DNA of 64,000 nucleotides from Eremophila alpestris peregrina (Eukaryota > Chordata > Aves > Passeriformes > Alaudidae), in assembly GCA_009792885.1 (NCBI GenBank), contig WMCF01000080.1, positions 2,364,501 to 2,428,500 of the forward strand, given 5' to 3'. The notes below the pieces were generated by a model. That model did no database searches. It had not been told where the DNA came from and worked only from the letters and a program-made list of their open reading frames with translations. Of the stretch, positions 49,557 to 62,034 are shown in pieces. Both the position numbers and the translations under genes were made by a program. Each line of letters opens with the position of its first letter. Within the stretch, counting starts at the first letter, position 1.

Positions 49557-49971
49557 CTGGTAGAAAAAGAAAAGGTCATTAACTGAAACTCTTATTTTTT
49601 AGTGTGCTCCATTGATATTAAAACAGTTGCAATTAGCTCTGCATCTAAAGCATTGTTTCCCCATACAATTATTGTTGGTGCAAGTACATGTCTATTTTCA
49701 CTCTGAATAAAAAATATGCACAAGGACATTTTAAGGTGTTTCAGCTGCATTGCTTCTCTCTTAATTCTTGGTTTGATTATGAGCAATATATATATAAGAT
49801 TCCCCTATTTATAAGAGATTATGCCAGTCTCCTCTTTTTCATAGAAGCCAATGTACTGATGCAACAACAACTTCCATTACAAATTATTGTTCTGTTTGTG
49901 GTGGGGTTATTTATTATTTCTTAAAATTTCATTGCTTTGGCTGCTGCTATCAATACTAAAGTAGTGTATGT
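49557..49971. other. Unique AT-rich stretch
   Basis: Between candidate exon A and the CR1. No promoter features (CpG island, TATA with initiator) are evident that would mark a transcription start. Confidence 0.5.
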
Positions 49972-51472
49972 CATAGAATCATAGACTCACAGACTGGCCT
50001 GGGTTGGAAGGGACCTTAAGGATCAGCTTGTTCCAGTCCCCCTGCTATGTACAGGAGAATCTTTCACTAGACCAGGTTGCTCAGAGATCCATGCAAGCCG
50101 CCCTTGAAAACTTCCAGGGATGAGACATCCACAACTTCCCTAGCAACCTGTTCCAGTGCCTCACCACCCTCATAGGAAAAATTCTTCCTTAATCTAAACA
50201 TGGTCTCTTTCAGTGTGAAGCCACCCTCCCTTGTCCTGTCACTACATGCTCTTCTAAATAGTCTCTTTCCATCTTTCTTGTAGGCCCCCTTTAGGTACTG
50301 GAAGGTCACCATCCGACCGTCCCCAAGCCTTCACTTCTTCAGAATGAATAGTCTCAATTCTCTCAGCCTTTCCTCACAGGAGATACGATCCATCCCCCGA
50401 TCATCTTTTTGACCCTCCTCTGGAATCTCTCAAACAAGTCTATGTCCTTCCTCTGCTGGCACCCCAGCTCTGGATGCAGCCCTGCAGGTGGGGTCTCAGC
50501 AGAGCAGAGCAGAGGGACAGAATCCCCTCCCTCCCACACTGCTTTGGATGCAGCCCAGGACACATCTGGCTTTCTGAACTGAGTGCTCATTGCTGGGTCA
50601 TGTCCAGCCTCTCATCCATCAGATCCTCCAAGTCCTTCTCAGCAGAATCTGTCCATCACACCCTGTGTTGGTACTAGGGATTGCTCCAACCCAGAAGCAG
50701 CACTTTGCACTTGGTTGTGTTAAACGTCATGAGATTTCCATGGGCCCACTCCTCAGGCTTTTTCAGGTCTTTCTGGATGGCATCCCACCCTTTAGTGTGT
50801 CGACCACATCATTCAGCTTGGTATCATCAGCAAATTTGATAAGGTTGCACATGACCCCTTTGCCTATGTCATTAATGAAGATCCTAAATAGCACTGGTCC
50901 CAATATGCCCCCCCAAGGAACACCATTTGTCACTGACATTTGTCACTCATGACTCTGAGATATTGACCCCTATCATCTAGATAAGACTGTCTAACAACTT
51001 TCTTATCCATTAAATCCATTCATTCCAATTTAGTAAGTATATTGTGGGGCCTATGTCAAATTCTTTGCAGAAGTCCAGATAAATGACACCTATAGACGTT
51101 CCCTTGTCCACTGATGAAGTCACTCCATTGTAGAAGGCCACTAGGCTGGTCATGAAGAAGTTGTCTTTGGTGAAGCTGTGCTGGCTGTCCTCAATCACCT
51201 CCCTATCCTCCATGTGCCTTAACACAGTTTCTAGGATGATCTGTTTCATGACCTTCTGATGCACAGTGGTGAACCTGACAGTTCTCAGGGTCCTCCTTTC
51301 TCCCCTTTTAAAGATGTGTACAATGTTTTCCTTTTTCCAATCCTCTAGGACTTCAGCCAACTGCCCTGCCTTTTCAGATGTCTTGGAGAGTGGCTTGGGA
51401 GATACACCAGCAAGTTCCCTCAGGACTCTGGGGTGCATCTCATTGGATCCCATAGACTTATGTAAGTTACTC
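49972..51472 (-). mobile_element. CR1 LINE, 1.5-kb 5'-truncated copy
   Basis: The 3' tip is at 49972 on plus ('catagaatcatagactcaca', then 'ggttggaagggaccttaa'). The minus strand then runs through the 3' UTR, the C-terminal ORF2 and the central reverse transcriptase to about 51472. A 147-codon open remnant (51453-51010) shows the CR1 RT order: 'HPRVLRELAGVSPKPLS', 'HIFKRGERR', 'VMKQIILETVLRHMED', 'SQHSFTKDN' and 'IYLDFCKEFDIG'. In the last, the usual D-F-S-K-A-F-D is altered. It is the best preserved RT fragment in the window but still truncated and frameshifted. Confidence 0.92.
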
Positions 51473-53208
51473 TTTTAAAGTAGATCAAAAAGGAGTCATC
51501 AGGCTTTTATCTCAAGCCTCATATTTATTTAATAATTTTAATATTTATTAATGAGAACAATTATTTTCTCCCAGTTTAGTTAGCAATTAGATGATTCCAT
51601 TATTTCTTTTTATTATTTTTCTAATATTCCTAAACTTATAGGAATGGAAGCTAACACACCACAGCCATTTGCCTTGAAGATGACCTTACACATGGCCTTA
51701 GACAAAACACTTATTTTCCCTATTTTTGAGTAGTAATAGTAGTGACAGAGCTTAAAAGCTCAGCACTTTTACCATGGCTTTGCAAAATGCCTTCATGCCT
51801 TGGCTCCCATAGGGCTTTCCCAGCAATCCAAAATTAGACACAGATCAAGTTTTTCCTAATCTCCCAAAAAAGTTTGTGGAATGTCAAGAAAGTTAATACA
51901 AGCGCATGTTTCTAATAGGACCTCCAAGTTGTTGCTCTAGATTTTAACACTGTTTGAGAAATGGGTGTTCATGTGTCCCCCCAGTGTATAAGTCCATGAT
52001 AAAAGAACAGAGTCACGGAAACTGAAATCTGTTTTGGTTATCTACACCAGTGCCTGTAAGTGGGCTCAAAGTGTTTCCCTAATTTCTTTGATAAAGAAAG
52101 CCTCCTCCATTTAGGAAAAAATGGCAAGAGAGATACCATCACGGCCTTGAAGGGTCAGGACCTGACCTGCCTTGGCAATCTGTATGCTGCCAAGTGGAGA
52201 GATGTGTGAGCACAAAGACAGTTCCAGCTATGTACAACAGCATGGACACATGGGCCATGAAGTAGCCAGCACATTATCAATTGTCAGCTGAGCTTACCTC
52301 ATTCATGTAGCCATGCCCCAAGCTACCACTAGAATAAAGCGCCTACTAATAAAGCATTAATATACAGCAGGTGCCTAATTACATAAACCAAGTTACAGCT
52401 GGCCCTCATTTTTGTGTGAAAAATTTGTGGTTTTTTGAAAATCTTAGCTGAAGGCTTTGCAGAAACGGTATGTTGTCACATCAAAACTCAGTCACATCAG
52501 GTATCTTGGTCCTCAGTATAATACAAGACCCAGGAGGACTGATCAGTTTAAAAAGAGAAACTAGTCTGCCCCAGGCAAAAAAATAATTCAGAGCAACACT
52601 AATTCACACTACCAAATGGAATACGACAGAGCTTTCTGCTCTATCGATAATCTTACTCTCTCTTCAGCTACCCTCCTCCCCTACAGGGAGAAAAAAAAAG
52701 AAATCTACTTCTACCAGCTACTGCAGCTTCAGGGTGTTATTTTTATTCCCCTATACTCCAGTTCGGTTCAGAACACTGTTCCTACCACAAACAAAATCCC
52801 ACATGTGTATGCTGGGTAAATAGGAAGCATTACAGAAAAGAAAATTTACTAGTCATCTCTTGCACAGGCACACTATCCTTCACTTCCAGCTAAAGGTCCT
52901 ATCTGAGCAGCTCATTAAATGGATTAAATATGTCATCTTTCATTCCTCTAAACTCAGTAGAAGGAATTCCAGATACCCCAGTATTTTGTAAGTCCAAAAA
53001 CAACACCAGTTCAGGTGCCAAGGAAGCTCTCTTCCTGCAATAAAATCACAGTGTTATACTAGGCAGTGGGAGTCTTTCTTTCTCCCTACCCCCACTTCCC
53101 TTGCTGCAATCAACAACTAAATTGATCTGACACTTCATCCATATAGCAAAGACCCCAGGGAGAGGGGATGCATGCACTGTGTGGAATGCATTGGAGAAGA
53201 GAGGACCT

Positions 53209-53232
53209 GGGTGGGTGGCAAGGGGTGGGGGG
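53209..53232 (+). repeat. G-quadruplex-prone tract
   Basis: GGG T GGG, then GGGG T GGGGGG after a short spacer, gives four G runs within 24 bases on the plus strand. Confidence 0.7.
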
Positions 53233-53489
53233 AAGATAAAGGGTTCAAAAGTAAAGTCATCAAAAATAATGAGAGTGTTCTGCCCAGCTTCCACTGAGGC
53301 AGAAGAGCAAAGTGCCCTTTCAAATAGGGTGTCCCAGTCTGCCGCTGAAACAACTGGTCACAGAAAGCTGCAAGCAAATTGCCTTGACAAGGCTGTTACT
53401 GTTGTTAAGAGTTCAAAGGTTTTGGACACTAGGTCAGTGGCTGCCAATCAAGCAGACAGAAAAAGCTGCTCATTGAGCCTGTGATTTCT

Positions 53490-53760
53490 ACCTAGGCCGC
53501 TATTATCCCTGACTATTCCTGTACCTCAGCAGCTCCTCTGATTAAACTAGCCTCCCTTTTACATCTCTTTCAGAGTGAGATTCACACACTAATTAGTTGC
53601 CTGCTCTCCACTGGGATGTCAGACCCTCAGTCAATTTATCTCTATTTCAGCCTGCTCAGAGTGACTTCCCCAGTTATCAAAATTTAATCATGCCTTCAAA
53701 AATGTTGAAAAGTGGTCATTAGAGGCAAAAGGCCACAGGATACAATATTCATTTTTCTCT
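53490..53760. promoter_or_regulatory. Candidate conserved non-coding block
   Basis: Complex, non-repetitive sequence with a TAATTAG homeodomain-type site near 53592, GATTAAA near 53540 and TTTAATCAT near 53684. This is inference from texture only. Confidence 0.22.
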
Positions 53761-54060
53761 ATCTTCCAGTCATCCAGCTGGCATCTATAATGGATATCCT
53801 GGGGGCTGTGAGAACACGTTGATTTATGCAACCTTGCTCTTGCTCTCACTGTGGTGCACCAGCCTGCTTTAAAGAACAGGTTTTAACAAGGTCTGAGGTG
53901 GGAGGACATTAATCATGGTAGCATTGTATGTGAAAAAGGGTGCTGTGTAGTCAGAAGAACCCCCTACAGCAGGGCAGTTAGATTTTTTTACCACCTTCTC
54001 AGAGATAAAGGAGAGTTTGACAATTGATTAGACCTTTCTGTAACCTTGCAGTCCTGTGAA

Positions 54061-54124
54061 ATGATGAGAGAGAGAAAGGGAGGGGAAAGAACAGTGAGAG
54101 GGGGAGGGAGAGAGAGACAGAGAA
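54061..54124. repeat. GA-rich low-complexity tract
   Basis: Purine-only or nearly so on the plus strand, with several GAGAGA and GGGAGGG units. Confidence 0.88.
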
Positions 54125-54437
54125 TGATTCTCATACTGACGGTCTTAAATGTGCAATAACTTTATGATTCTTGACTGAAACTGGCTATCAAAATCAGTCC
54201 CAACTCAATACAGTCTAAAAAAGAAGATCATTCTTTGAATAAGAGTCCTTTCAGCTGTACATGTCAGAGGCAATCATGGGCACCAGCAGCCTGCAGTGAC
54301 TTCCCTGAATACTCTGTATTGCACAGTGAAGCCCTGATAAAAATGGCATTGGATAACATCAATCCAAGCTGTAACATTCCAAAGTAGGTTTCAGCAAAAT
54401 CAACAGTGATGAATCGAAATTTGTTGACAATAGGCTG

Positions 54438-54462
54438 GAGGGTGAGGGGGAGCGGGGGAGGG
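54438..54462 (+). repeat. G-quadruplex-prone tract
   Basis: GGAGGG, GGGGG, GGGGG and GGG runs are separated by one to three bases, a canonical four-run arrangement. Confidence 0.75.
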
Positions 54463-54549
54463 TAGTGGTGGTGTGATTATTATTCTCTCTTTTTCTTCCT
54501 TGAAACCAGAGGAATGATTTCCAAACCTTGGTGCACGCAACTGAATGCA

Positions 54550-54665
54550 TACATTTGCATGTGATGAGCCAATGCAGAATATGAAGGCAAAATCTGAGTG
54601 TGCAAATCAGAGCCTTGCTTTGCCTGTGGAGGGTTCCCTGGTGAGAAATGCATATGTAAATGAGT
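54550..54665. promoter_or_regulatory. Candidate POU/octamer-site cluster
   Basis: An exact octamer ATTTGCAT (complement ATGCAAAT) lies at 54553-54560. TGCAAAT follows at 54601-54607 and an ATGCATATGTAAAT word near 54649. Three related words within about 110 bases are more than expected by eye, but no boundaries or conservation are known. Confidence 0.3.
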
Positions 54666-56613
54666 GTAGAAAACTGGGCTCACCTAATTTGTTTACTCTA
54701 CCATGACATCAGGTGTTTTTTCCCTTGACCAACAGACAAGAGTGGAGGGCCACAATTTAAGAGTGGCTGGAGCAGGGCACAGTCTGTTCTGCCTATTCCA
54801 TACCCACTCTGTCAATGTGACTCAATCCTTAACTGCAATTTCAGTCCTGAGCTTTACTCTCTATCAGATGCAATATTTGCCATTTTCCGTTATCCTGTCC
54901 TGGGATCTCTCAAGCTGAAGAAGTCTCCGGAGCTGTCTCCCTCCCTCCTTGCTGATACTTGAGACCCTGGGGGTAAATGTTCAGCACAGTATGCCGGCAT
55001 TGAGCTGAGCAACTCATTACTTGTATGGGGAGGAGAATGCAACTAATTCTCATATCATGCTGGAAATTTAACCCTGGTTGTCATAAGACACTGTTCTTTT
55101 CCACAGACAGAATTAAAATGAGCTGGAGAGAACTCAGGAAAAAAAGCCTGAAAAGCATTTTCCAATTTTCCCTCTTGACATTGGTGGACTAAAATCTGTT
55201 TCTTGACTGTGGCCAGCCCACAGGCTACCTCAGTTTTCTGTTTCCAAAGCTGCTAGCCACTTCAGAAAGTGCCTGTTAAGGGTAATGTTAAATGCTGATC
55301 TAGGTATTACAGGTCAGTAAAGAAAATGGCATCAGATCTTTAAAGTCATTGAAGTCACAAAATGCTGGGCCAATATTTTTTCAACACTACAAGGACATTT
55401 CTCCACAACACCTTCACCCTACAGAATGCGAAGATATTTTCCAGTCCATGACTCAATCTATGTGTTTCAAACGTGCACTGCAATACTAGATTACAATTTC
55501 TGCATTAGGCTGCTAACTTGTTTCTTGGTCTTTCCTGCTGCAGCAGGAAGGACATCAAGCACCAGCTATTCTTCAGAATGTCAGCTACTCTAGGCAAGCA
55601 GTTCACTTGTCACTAAGTTATGATACTCCATGAGACACATTCAAAAGGATTTAGACTTGCACTTTAAAGGGCTATATTGGAGCTATGAACAGAAGAGTGC
55701 ATGTGCCGAGCCACATTAATTTCAAATTGGATCCTTTAAATTCAGGGGCACTGGTCTACACAAACAAGCCATGAGTACATTAGCCAAATGTAGTCAGACA
55801 CAGTATTTGTCTTGGACTGCAGTGGCCTAAGTAGATTGTAGTAGACTGAGTGATACTGGAAGGTTGCTCAGTTTGCAAAAAAGTCTGGGGGAGTTCTGTC
55901 CTCAGCATTTTTGCAAAAATCGACTGTGTTGGTCTGGAGAAGAAACCTTCTGTTTTCTTCTACAATTTTTGAGCTTCCAGTCAAACATATTCCACACGCA
56001 GCACATGTGTAAAAAGAGGAAAAATTATTTTTGAGGCAGCAAGAACAAATCTTGACTATAAGCACCAAAAGTGGAGTGTAGGTGGGTTTTACTTGAAGAG
56101 AGAGCTGTCATGTTTCTTTCATTTGTTGACTCAAGATTATTCAAAGAATATTCATAAGTAAAAATTCCATCTCTTTCTCTGGTCTTTTACAAGGTTAGCA
56201 GTGTATGAAAAGGAAAGGAAATTTAAAATCCTGGAGAATGTTGACTGCATGAGAGCAGTAGCCTGGTAGCTGCTAGTATTTTGGACAGCAGATATTTTAC
56301 ATCATATTGTATGTCAACATTATAGAAATAGAGGCATTAGTTATGATTTCAGTTCGGTAGAAATGAATGGAAGTACTAAATTATGGTTTTGCTCCGTGTA
56401 CTCCATCTTCGTGGCACTGTTGGCAAGCATGAAAGATGCAATTTTCATTAAAAGTCTCATCCAGATATTTGGCAGCAATTATATTATTCCTAGAAAGACA
56501 CAGTCACAAACTGAAAATACAAAAAGCAGTGGTCATATTAGATTTAATTTAATTTTTGTTATTTTTCAGTGGTACACAAAGAAAGAAGAACCTACAAGGA
56601 CATTATAAATAAG

Positions 56614-56675
56614 TGGATGGATGGATGGATGGATGGATGGATGGATAGATAGATAGATTGATTGATTGATTGATT
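56614..56675. repeat. Compound tetranucleotide microsatellite (GGAT)n(GATA)n(GATT)n
   Basis: About eight GGAT units pass into three to four GATA units and then five GATT units without a break, which fits stepwise mutation of one parent tetranucleotide. Confidence 0.95.
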
Positions 56676-58009
56676 ACATCACATGGCAACAAGGTAGTAC
56701 TGACTACGGAGTGTAGTCATTCAGTCTCTATTTATATAGCAATAATGTAACAGAATAAAACCTAGTTAGGACCTACAGCAAAATCAGTTTAAAAAATAGA
56801 AGAAAATATCAAGACTACATTAGAACTTGAAAAAATAGCAATACACTTTACAGTATTGTAAAATTTCTGACTTTAGCTGATGATAATATTGGAGGAAGGT
56901 GTATGCATCCATTTGCCTGTGAGTCTGCATATATCTTTATGCATATATAATAGCTAGTTCATATATCAGTGGAACTGAAAACTGTCAGCTGAAAGCAGAG
57001 GTACTTATGATGTATATAAACCACTTCCAATAGGGAAAGACTCATGCTCTATTTTTCCTACTTAAGGATCCAAACTGACATAAAATAAGTACTCCAAGAG
57101 ACACCATTTTTCAACTGGAAGATTCTTAGTAATGGACTATTAGTCAGATCCAGTAAATAACAATAATAGTCATTTGCATGTTGTTCCAGTACTATAGACA
57201 TAGTGCACTTACCAGAAAAAAAAAATTAAATGCTAACATTTTTTGAAAGTCTTCATTCAAAGGAACTCATCCCAAGCCATGTGACCCCTAGTCACTCCAC
57301 GACTTTGAAACTTCTCTCTGAAATTACCATTCAAGCAAATACCTAATTCCAAGAAATTTAACTGAAACTGCAGTTACCAACTAGCAAAGCCCTAGAATGT
57401 CCTCACGGATACTGCGAAGAGCTTGGGAGCTCTTGTACAGCTTCTCAGGCAAATGGCTTCCTTTCTTGAAAACTGAATTGTGAATTTTTATGTTGTAAAT
57501 TATAGGATAGACAAACACTGATATCCATAAAAAAAGAATTGTCAAAATAGTTCAAAATAAAAGCTTTTAGGAAGAACAACATCCATTATTCTTCACATAT
57601 TGCAGTCACTAGGAGAGTGCACATTCAAATTCAGATGCTGTCCATTTCACAAAAAGCACTGAACATTCTAAAGCAAAATATTTTTTGTAAATATGAATGC
57701 AGAGATGGGGTGTTTTTGTTATAGGGTTTGAGAAAGAAATAATAATGTACTGTTATTTAATTTTTTTGTATCAGTGTCTTTACTTTTACTCCCACACATG
57801 AAAAAAAGGTACACTATTAGGAGCCACTGCTAAATCCACTGAAACAACCAGACAATATGAATATCGCTTGCCACAACAAAATACATGTTTTCAAGATAAA
57901 ATAACCTACATGTTCTAAAGTAACCCACATATAGTAAAATTATGACCCTGCTATATTTATACACATGGGTGCAGTTTTCACACACTGTTGTAGTCTCATA
58001 TTGCATATC

Positions 58010-58400
58010 TTTAAATCATGCTGCAAAAGTTTCTGTCTTCCCCTAATGTTGGCTCTAATTTAGGATGAACAACTACTCTCATAAAGAAAAACTGCTGCTG
58101 CTGCTGTTTATTGGGCTGCAGAAAGGTCTCGCTGACTAATGTCCCAGGATTAAATGAATGTGGAATAATAAGAGCTGATTTATTTGTGCTCCAGCAGGAT
58201 AAAGCTGCCACTGATTTTACAAGAAACTATTCATCTGAGGGCTACTATAGCTAGTAAATTGTGGCTGTTGCTGAAATTAGTCTCCAGGCCTTCATACAAT
58301 CTACAGAGTGAAGTAGCACTGTGGTAATAAAGCTATTGTGAGTACTTGGTGCATTTAAAAGGTCCCAGTCTTAAGGGATTCTAGAAGTCAGCTTTCAGAG
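58010..58400. promoter_or_regulatory. Candidate conserved non-coding element
   Basis: A complex block with a (CTG)5 run at 58092-58106 and homeodomain/POU-like words such as GGATTAAATGAATG and AATAATAAG. It has neither repeats nor open frames of note. It reads like vertebrate deeply conserved non-coding sequence, which is an impression and not a measurement. Confidence 0.28.
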
Positions 58401-61400
58401 TTTACCATCAGAACGTGCACTGGTCTTTGCCTACAATTTACATTTCTACACTGGGAATGCATAAGAATTAAAAAAATATAGCTGACAAAAAAGGAGAGGA
58501 AATCTCTTGATTCTGGGGGTTGAGCCTCTTTTTTTTCTTTCACTGGACATTGGATTAATGTTTTCATTTCAGAATTACAGTGGCTACACAGGCCTCCATC
58601 CAGAACAGAAATTTTACCAAGACCAGTTAAGTGAATCCTTAATAAGGTTGCAAAGAAACATTTTTTTTAAGACTTCCAAAAAGTATCTGATGTTTTCACT
58701 AAGATAATAATAAACTGAAAATTACCCAAATCACATTGAAAGAAAAAAATTAAATTGACTGAACAGGAACTAACAGAGCCCTTTATAAAGAAAAAATATT
58801 GGGAAATTATGCAAATAAAAATTTAAAAGTGAAAACCATACTTATACAGGATGGGGAGCATTATGCCCTGACCCAATAAAAGGCTGAAAAGTAGTATGTT
58901 AGATAGACAATCGCAGATCTATGAATGAATGGCTGAGCCCTATGGAGATCCCCCATATTGAAAATAAAAGTGAAAGCCTTTTCATTAAATTTGCAAATCT
59001 CAACACATATTTTTTATTTAAAATTAAATTAATTACATTTTTGTCTGTCAAGAATATTTTTTCCAGGCTAAAAATCAGAATGTATTTCTAGAATTAACTT
59101 TGATTCTCTGTCTTGCATGGATTCTCTGAATAAAATACAATACACATGATTCTCCAAGTCCACAGTTACACTTCAGCTGGAATAAATGAACATGTATCCT
59201 CTACATTTCTTTCACAGGAAAACCTTGTTGATGAAACTCTGCTATAGTAATGTTGGCATGATATACATTTCTGTGGAAATGAGTGTGAGCAGCACACACC
59301 AGCTGAAATTCCAACATTAACTCTCAGAAACAATTCTGAAATATCAATATGACTGTTACACAAAGGGGTCACTCAACCTCACACATTTGAACAAGTAGAA
59401 CACACACATAGAACAAATACAATCTTAAAACTTAGAGTTGAGAGGTAACCCCTCCTGAGAAGAATTCTGCCATTTCATTTTATCCTTCTTACTATTTTTA
59501 TTGCCTATTTTTGAACTGAACACAAAAATATATGGGATCTATTTAGGTTTGAAATGAAAATTTGGGCTGGGATTTCTTTGGGTAGGGAGCATCCATTAGT
59601 GAATTATTCTAAGGTATTGAACAAGCTGAGAGTGTCCTCCATCTTCAATTCAGACTTTGCTAGATAACACTTCTCACCTACAATGTATTTCATTTCTTTG
59701 TACTGTAACTATAGTGACAAATTTTATCCATAAAATAAATCGCACTCAGCACTAGAGCTTTTTGTTTTCAAATGAAAGGTTATCAACTTTTTCTTTTTAT
59801 TAAATGCTTTATAATTGAGTGTTATGCCTCCTATCTTCAGCTATCCTATTCCTACTTTCAGGCATAGTCAGTCTTTACTCTAGATTATAAATATTTCTCA
59901 TAATGTATGTTTAATAGTGACAAAAGCCCTAAGGGGAGGACTCGTGTGACAACAATACTGTAGGTTTAAGTTCCTTTTTGGGTGGGGAAGTGAGAGTGAT
60001 CCAAATACTTGAAAGCCAGCACCCATGATAATCACAGGAAAAGTTACCACTGCCTCCTTTAGGTACAACTGAATCATTCATTTTCTGAAAACTAAGATTT
60101 TTTTGAGGCTCTTAGGTGCTAAAATTATTACCAAGTTCAATTCAAATTTTAAAATTATGATCTGGTAATGTACTAAAAAAATCAGCATGATTTTTTTTTT
60201 CTGTCAGTCCTCTGCCTTCAAGAGCTTTTAAACATCTGGTTGTTGCAAATGAACAGGAATTATGTATTTTGAAGAAGAAAAGAAATGCAAGGAAATACAC
60301 AAAAAGATACTGAGAATAAGGAAGGAAAAATAAAGGTAGTACACTGACTTAATCACATTGATGCAGTACATGACAGAGATTTTAAGGAGATTTTTTCAAT
60401 GCACACATTACACCAACAAAGTACCATAACTGCTGTTAAGAAGCTCAGAGATAGTCATATGAAAATAGCCAAAATATTAGAAATTATTTTAAATCTTTTT
60501 AGCTGGGTTCTTTTTTTTTCCCCTTACATTTTTTTCCAAGCATGTTTTCATAAATTAAAAAAATTAAAAAAACAAAAAAAAGAGAAAAACTTAGCTAAAC
60601 AAAAATCCCACCAAACAACTACATCAAGAAAATTTTTTCAGTTATAACTAGGTGATTTTGAACAAGTGTACCAGACAAACCAGCTATAAAACTGGGGGAC
60701 TGGGGAGGTGGGATGTGGAGGATTGTCAAAGGAAAGCACTTGCAGTACTGTTTTCAAAAAGTAACAAAGTGAAAAAAATCTGAGGAAATCCTCATTCGTT
60801 TTTGGCATTGGATTTTACAAAAAATAATCACAGTTACAGAAGGGTGTGTTTTCTCCATCACTCATAGGGTGCAATGCTGGTTAGTGATCATCTTTGTTAT
60901 CTTGTCAGAATGAAATGGCTACTGAATTAGGTGCTGCTCTTTTATTGAAACTGTAAGGATAAATTAACTTCTTAAAACTCATTTGTAACTCTAGCTGTTC
61001 CCAAAGTAACAGTAACACTCACCACAGTGTTTCATCAGTTTATCACCTTTGGTCATACTTAGTTCTGTTCAAGTTTTTGTGCCGTATCTAATATCAAAAT
61101 AAAGCCCTGGATCTAGAGGGAAAAAAGTCTGCCTGTATTAATTAAAGTTATTAATTACTGGGGGTAAAAAATTAAACATCTCTGAATATCAAGGAATTCA
61201 GCAAGGAAGAACATCGCTTTCCTTTCTATGCAAAGCCTTTCAGACAGAAGAGTTCAAAAACCTCTTCTCTCAGTTGTGATTCAAGATGCTACTTGTTCCC
61301 AATGTTTCTCTTATTTCTGTTTGTTTTTCTGAGATATTTTCTTTGCTCCTCTTTTTTTTTCCTATTCTTTCTTATAAGCATACTTTGACTACACATTAAA

Positions 61401-61861
61401 AATAAACATGATGAACAATGTATGGATATTCATGCATAAAGTTCAAATGTTTCTGTGGGACTAGATTTGCTGAAAATAGTGACAGATGGAGTTTGGAGTA
61501 TAATCTGCTCTCAGAACTCAGCGAGTTCTTGACATTTCGTACTACATTCTTGCTGACTTCCATGCACAAACATATGAAGATTTCAGGAACAGTTTGTTGT
61601 ATATATGTAGCACTCACAAAGCTTTAATATAAGAAATTAAGTTTATTAAAATTAATACTTTTTTTTCTCTGGTAAATATTGAAGGATAATCATGCAAGGA
61701 ATTTAAATTACAGTGGTTGTGTAAAGACAAAATTTAAGCCACAGCCCAGGTTCTAACTGGATGTCAGGGTTGTGCTTGTATGGCTGTCATCAAGCCCCCA
61801 GGTCATACAAGAGAGCTTGAATCAGTTACTGCATAGGTGTGAAAGCAGACAGATGTAAGGC

Positions 61862-62034
61862 ATGGTGATGGACTCCACTTCCAGCTGCCTTTGTGATAAG
61901 TAGTTCAAGAAGCATTTGGACAATGCTCTCAGGCATCAGATGTGACCCTTGGGGATGTCCTGTGCAGGGCCAGGAGCTGGACCCACTGATCCTTGTGGGT
62001 GCCTTCCAACTCAGCATATTCTGAGATTCTGTGA
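61862..62034 (+). mobile_element. CR1 LINE 3'-end fragment, CR1-F-like
   Basis: 'gttcaagaagcatttggaca', 'atgctctcaggcatcag', 'gatgtcctgtgcagggccag', 'gatccttgtgggtgcc' and 'ttccaactcagcatattctg' follow the 3' UTR of a subfamily known from chicken as CR1-F. The element ends in a decayed tail unit near 62034. Confidence 0.88.

Larger units (their letters stand above)
51473..61861. other. Long repeat-poor stretch with candidate regulatory blocks
   Basis: About 10.4 kb with no recognised gene and no recognised interspersed repeat. It contains G-rich tracts (53209-53232, 54438-54462), a GA-rich tract (54061-54124), a POU-octamer-bearing segment (about 54550-54665), a compound tetranucleotide microsatellite (56614-56675) and two conserved-looking blocks (about 53490-53760 and 58010-58400). 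The open frames are all below about 100 codons and unconvincing. Confidence 0.5.

Noticed and set aside
51010..51453. 147-codon minus-strand frame as a host gene
   Set aside because: It is a reverse-transcriptase remnant of the CR1 at 49972-51472.
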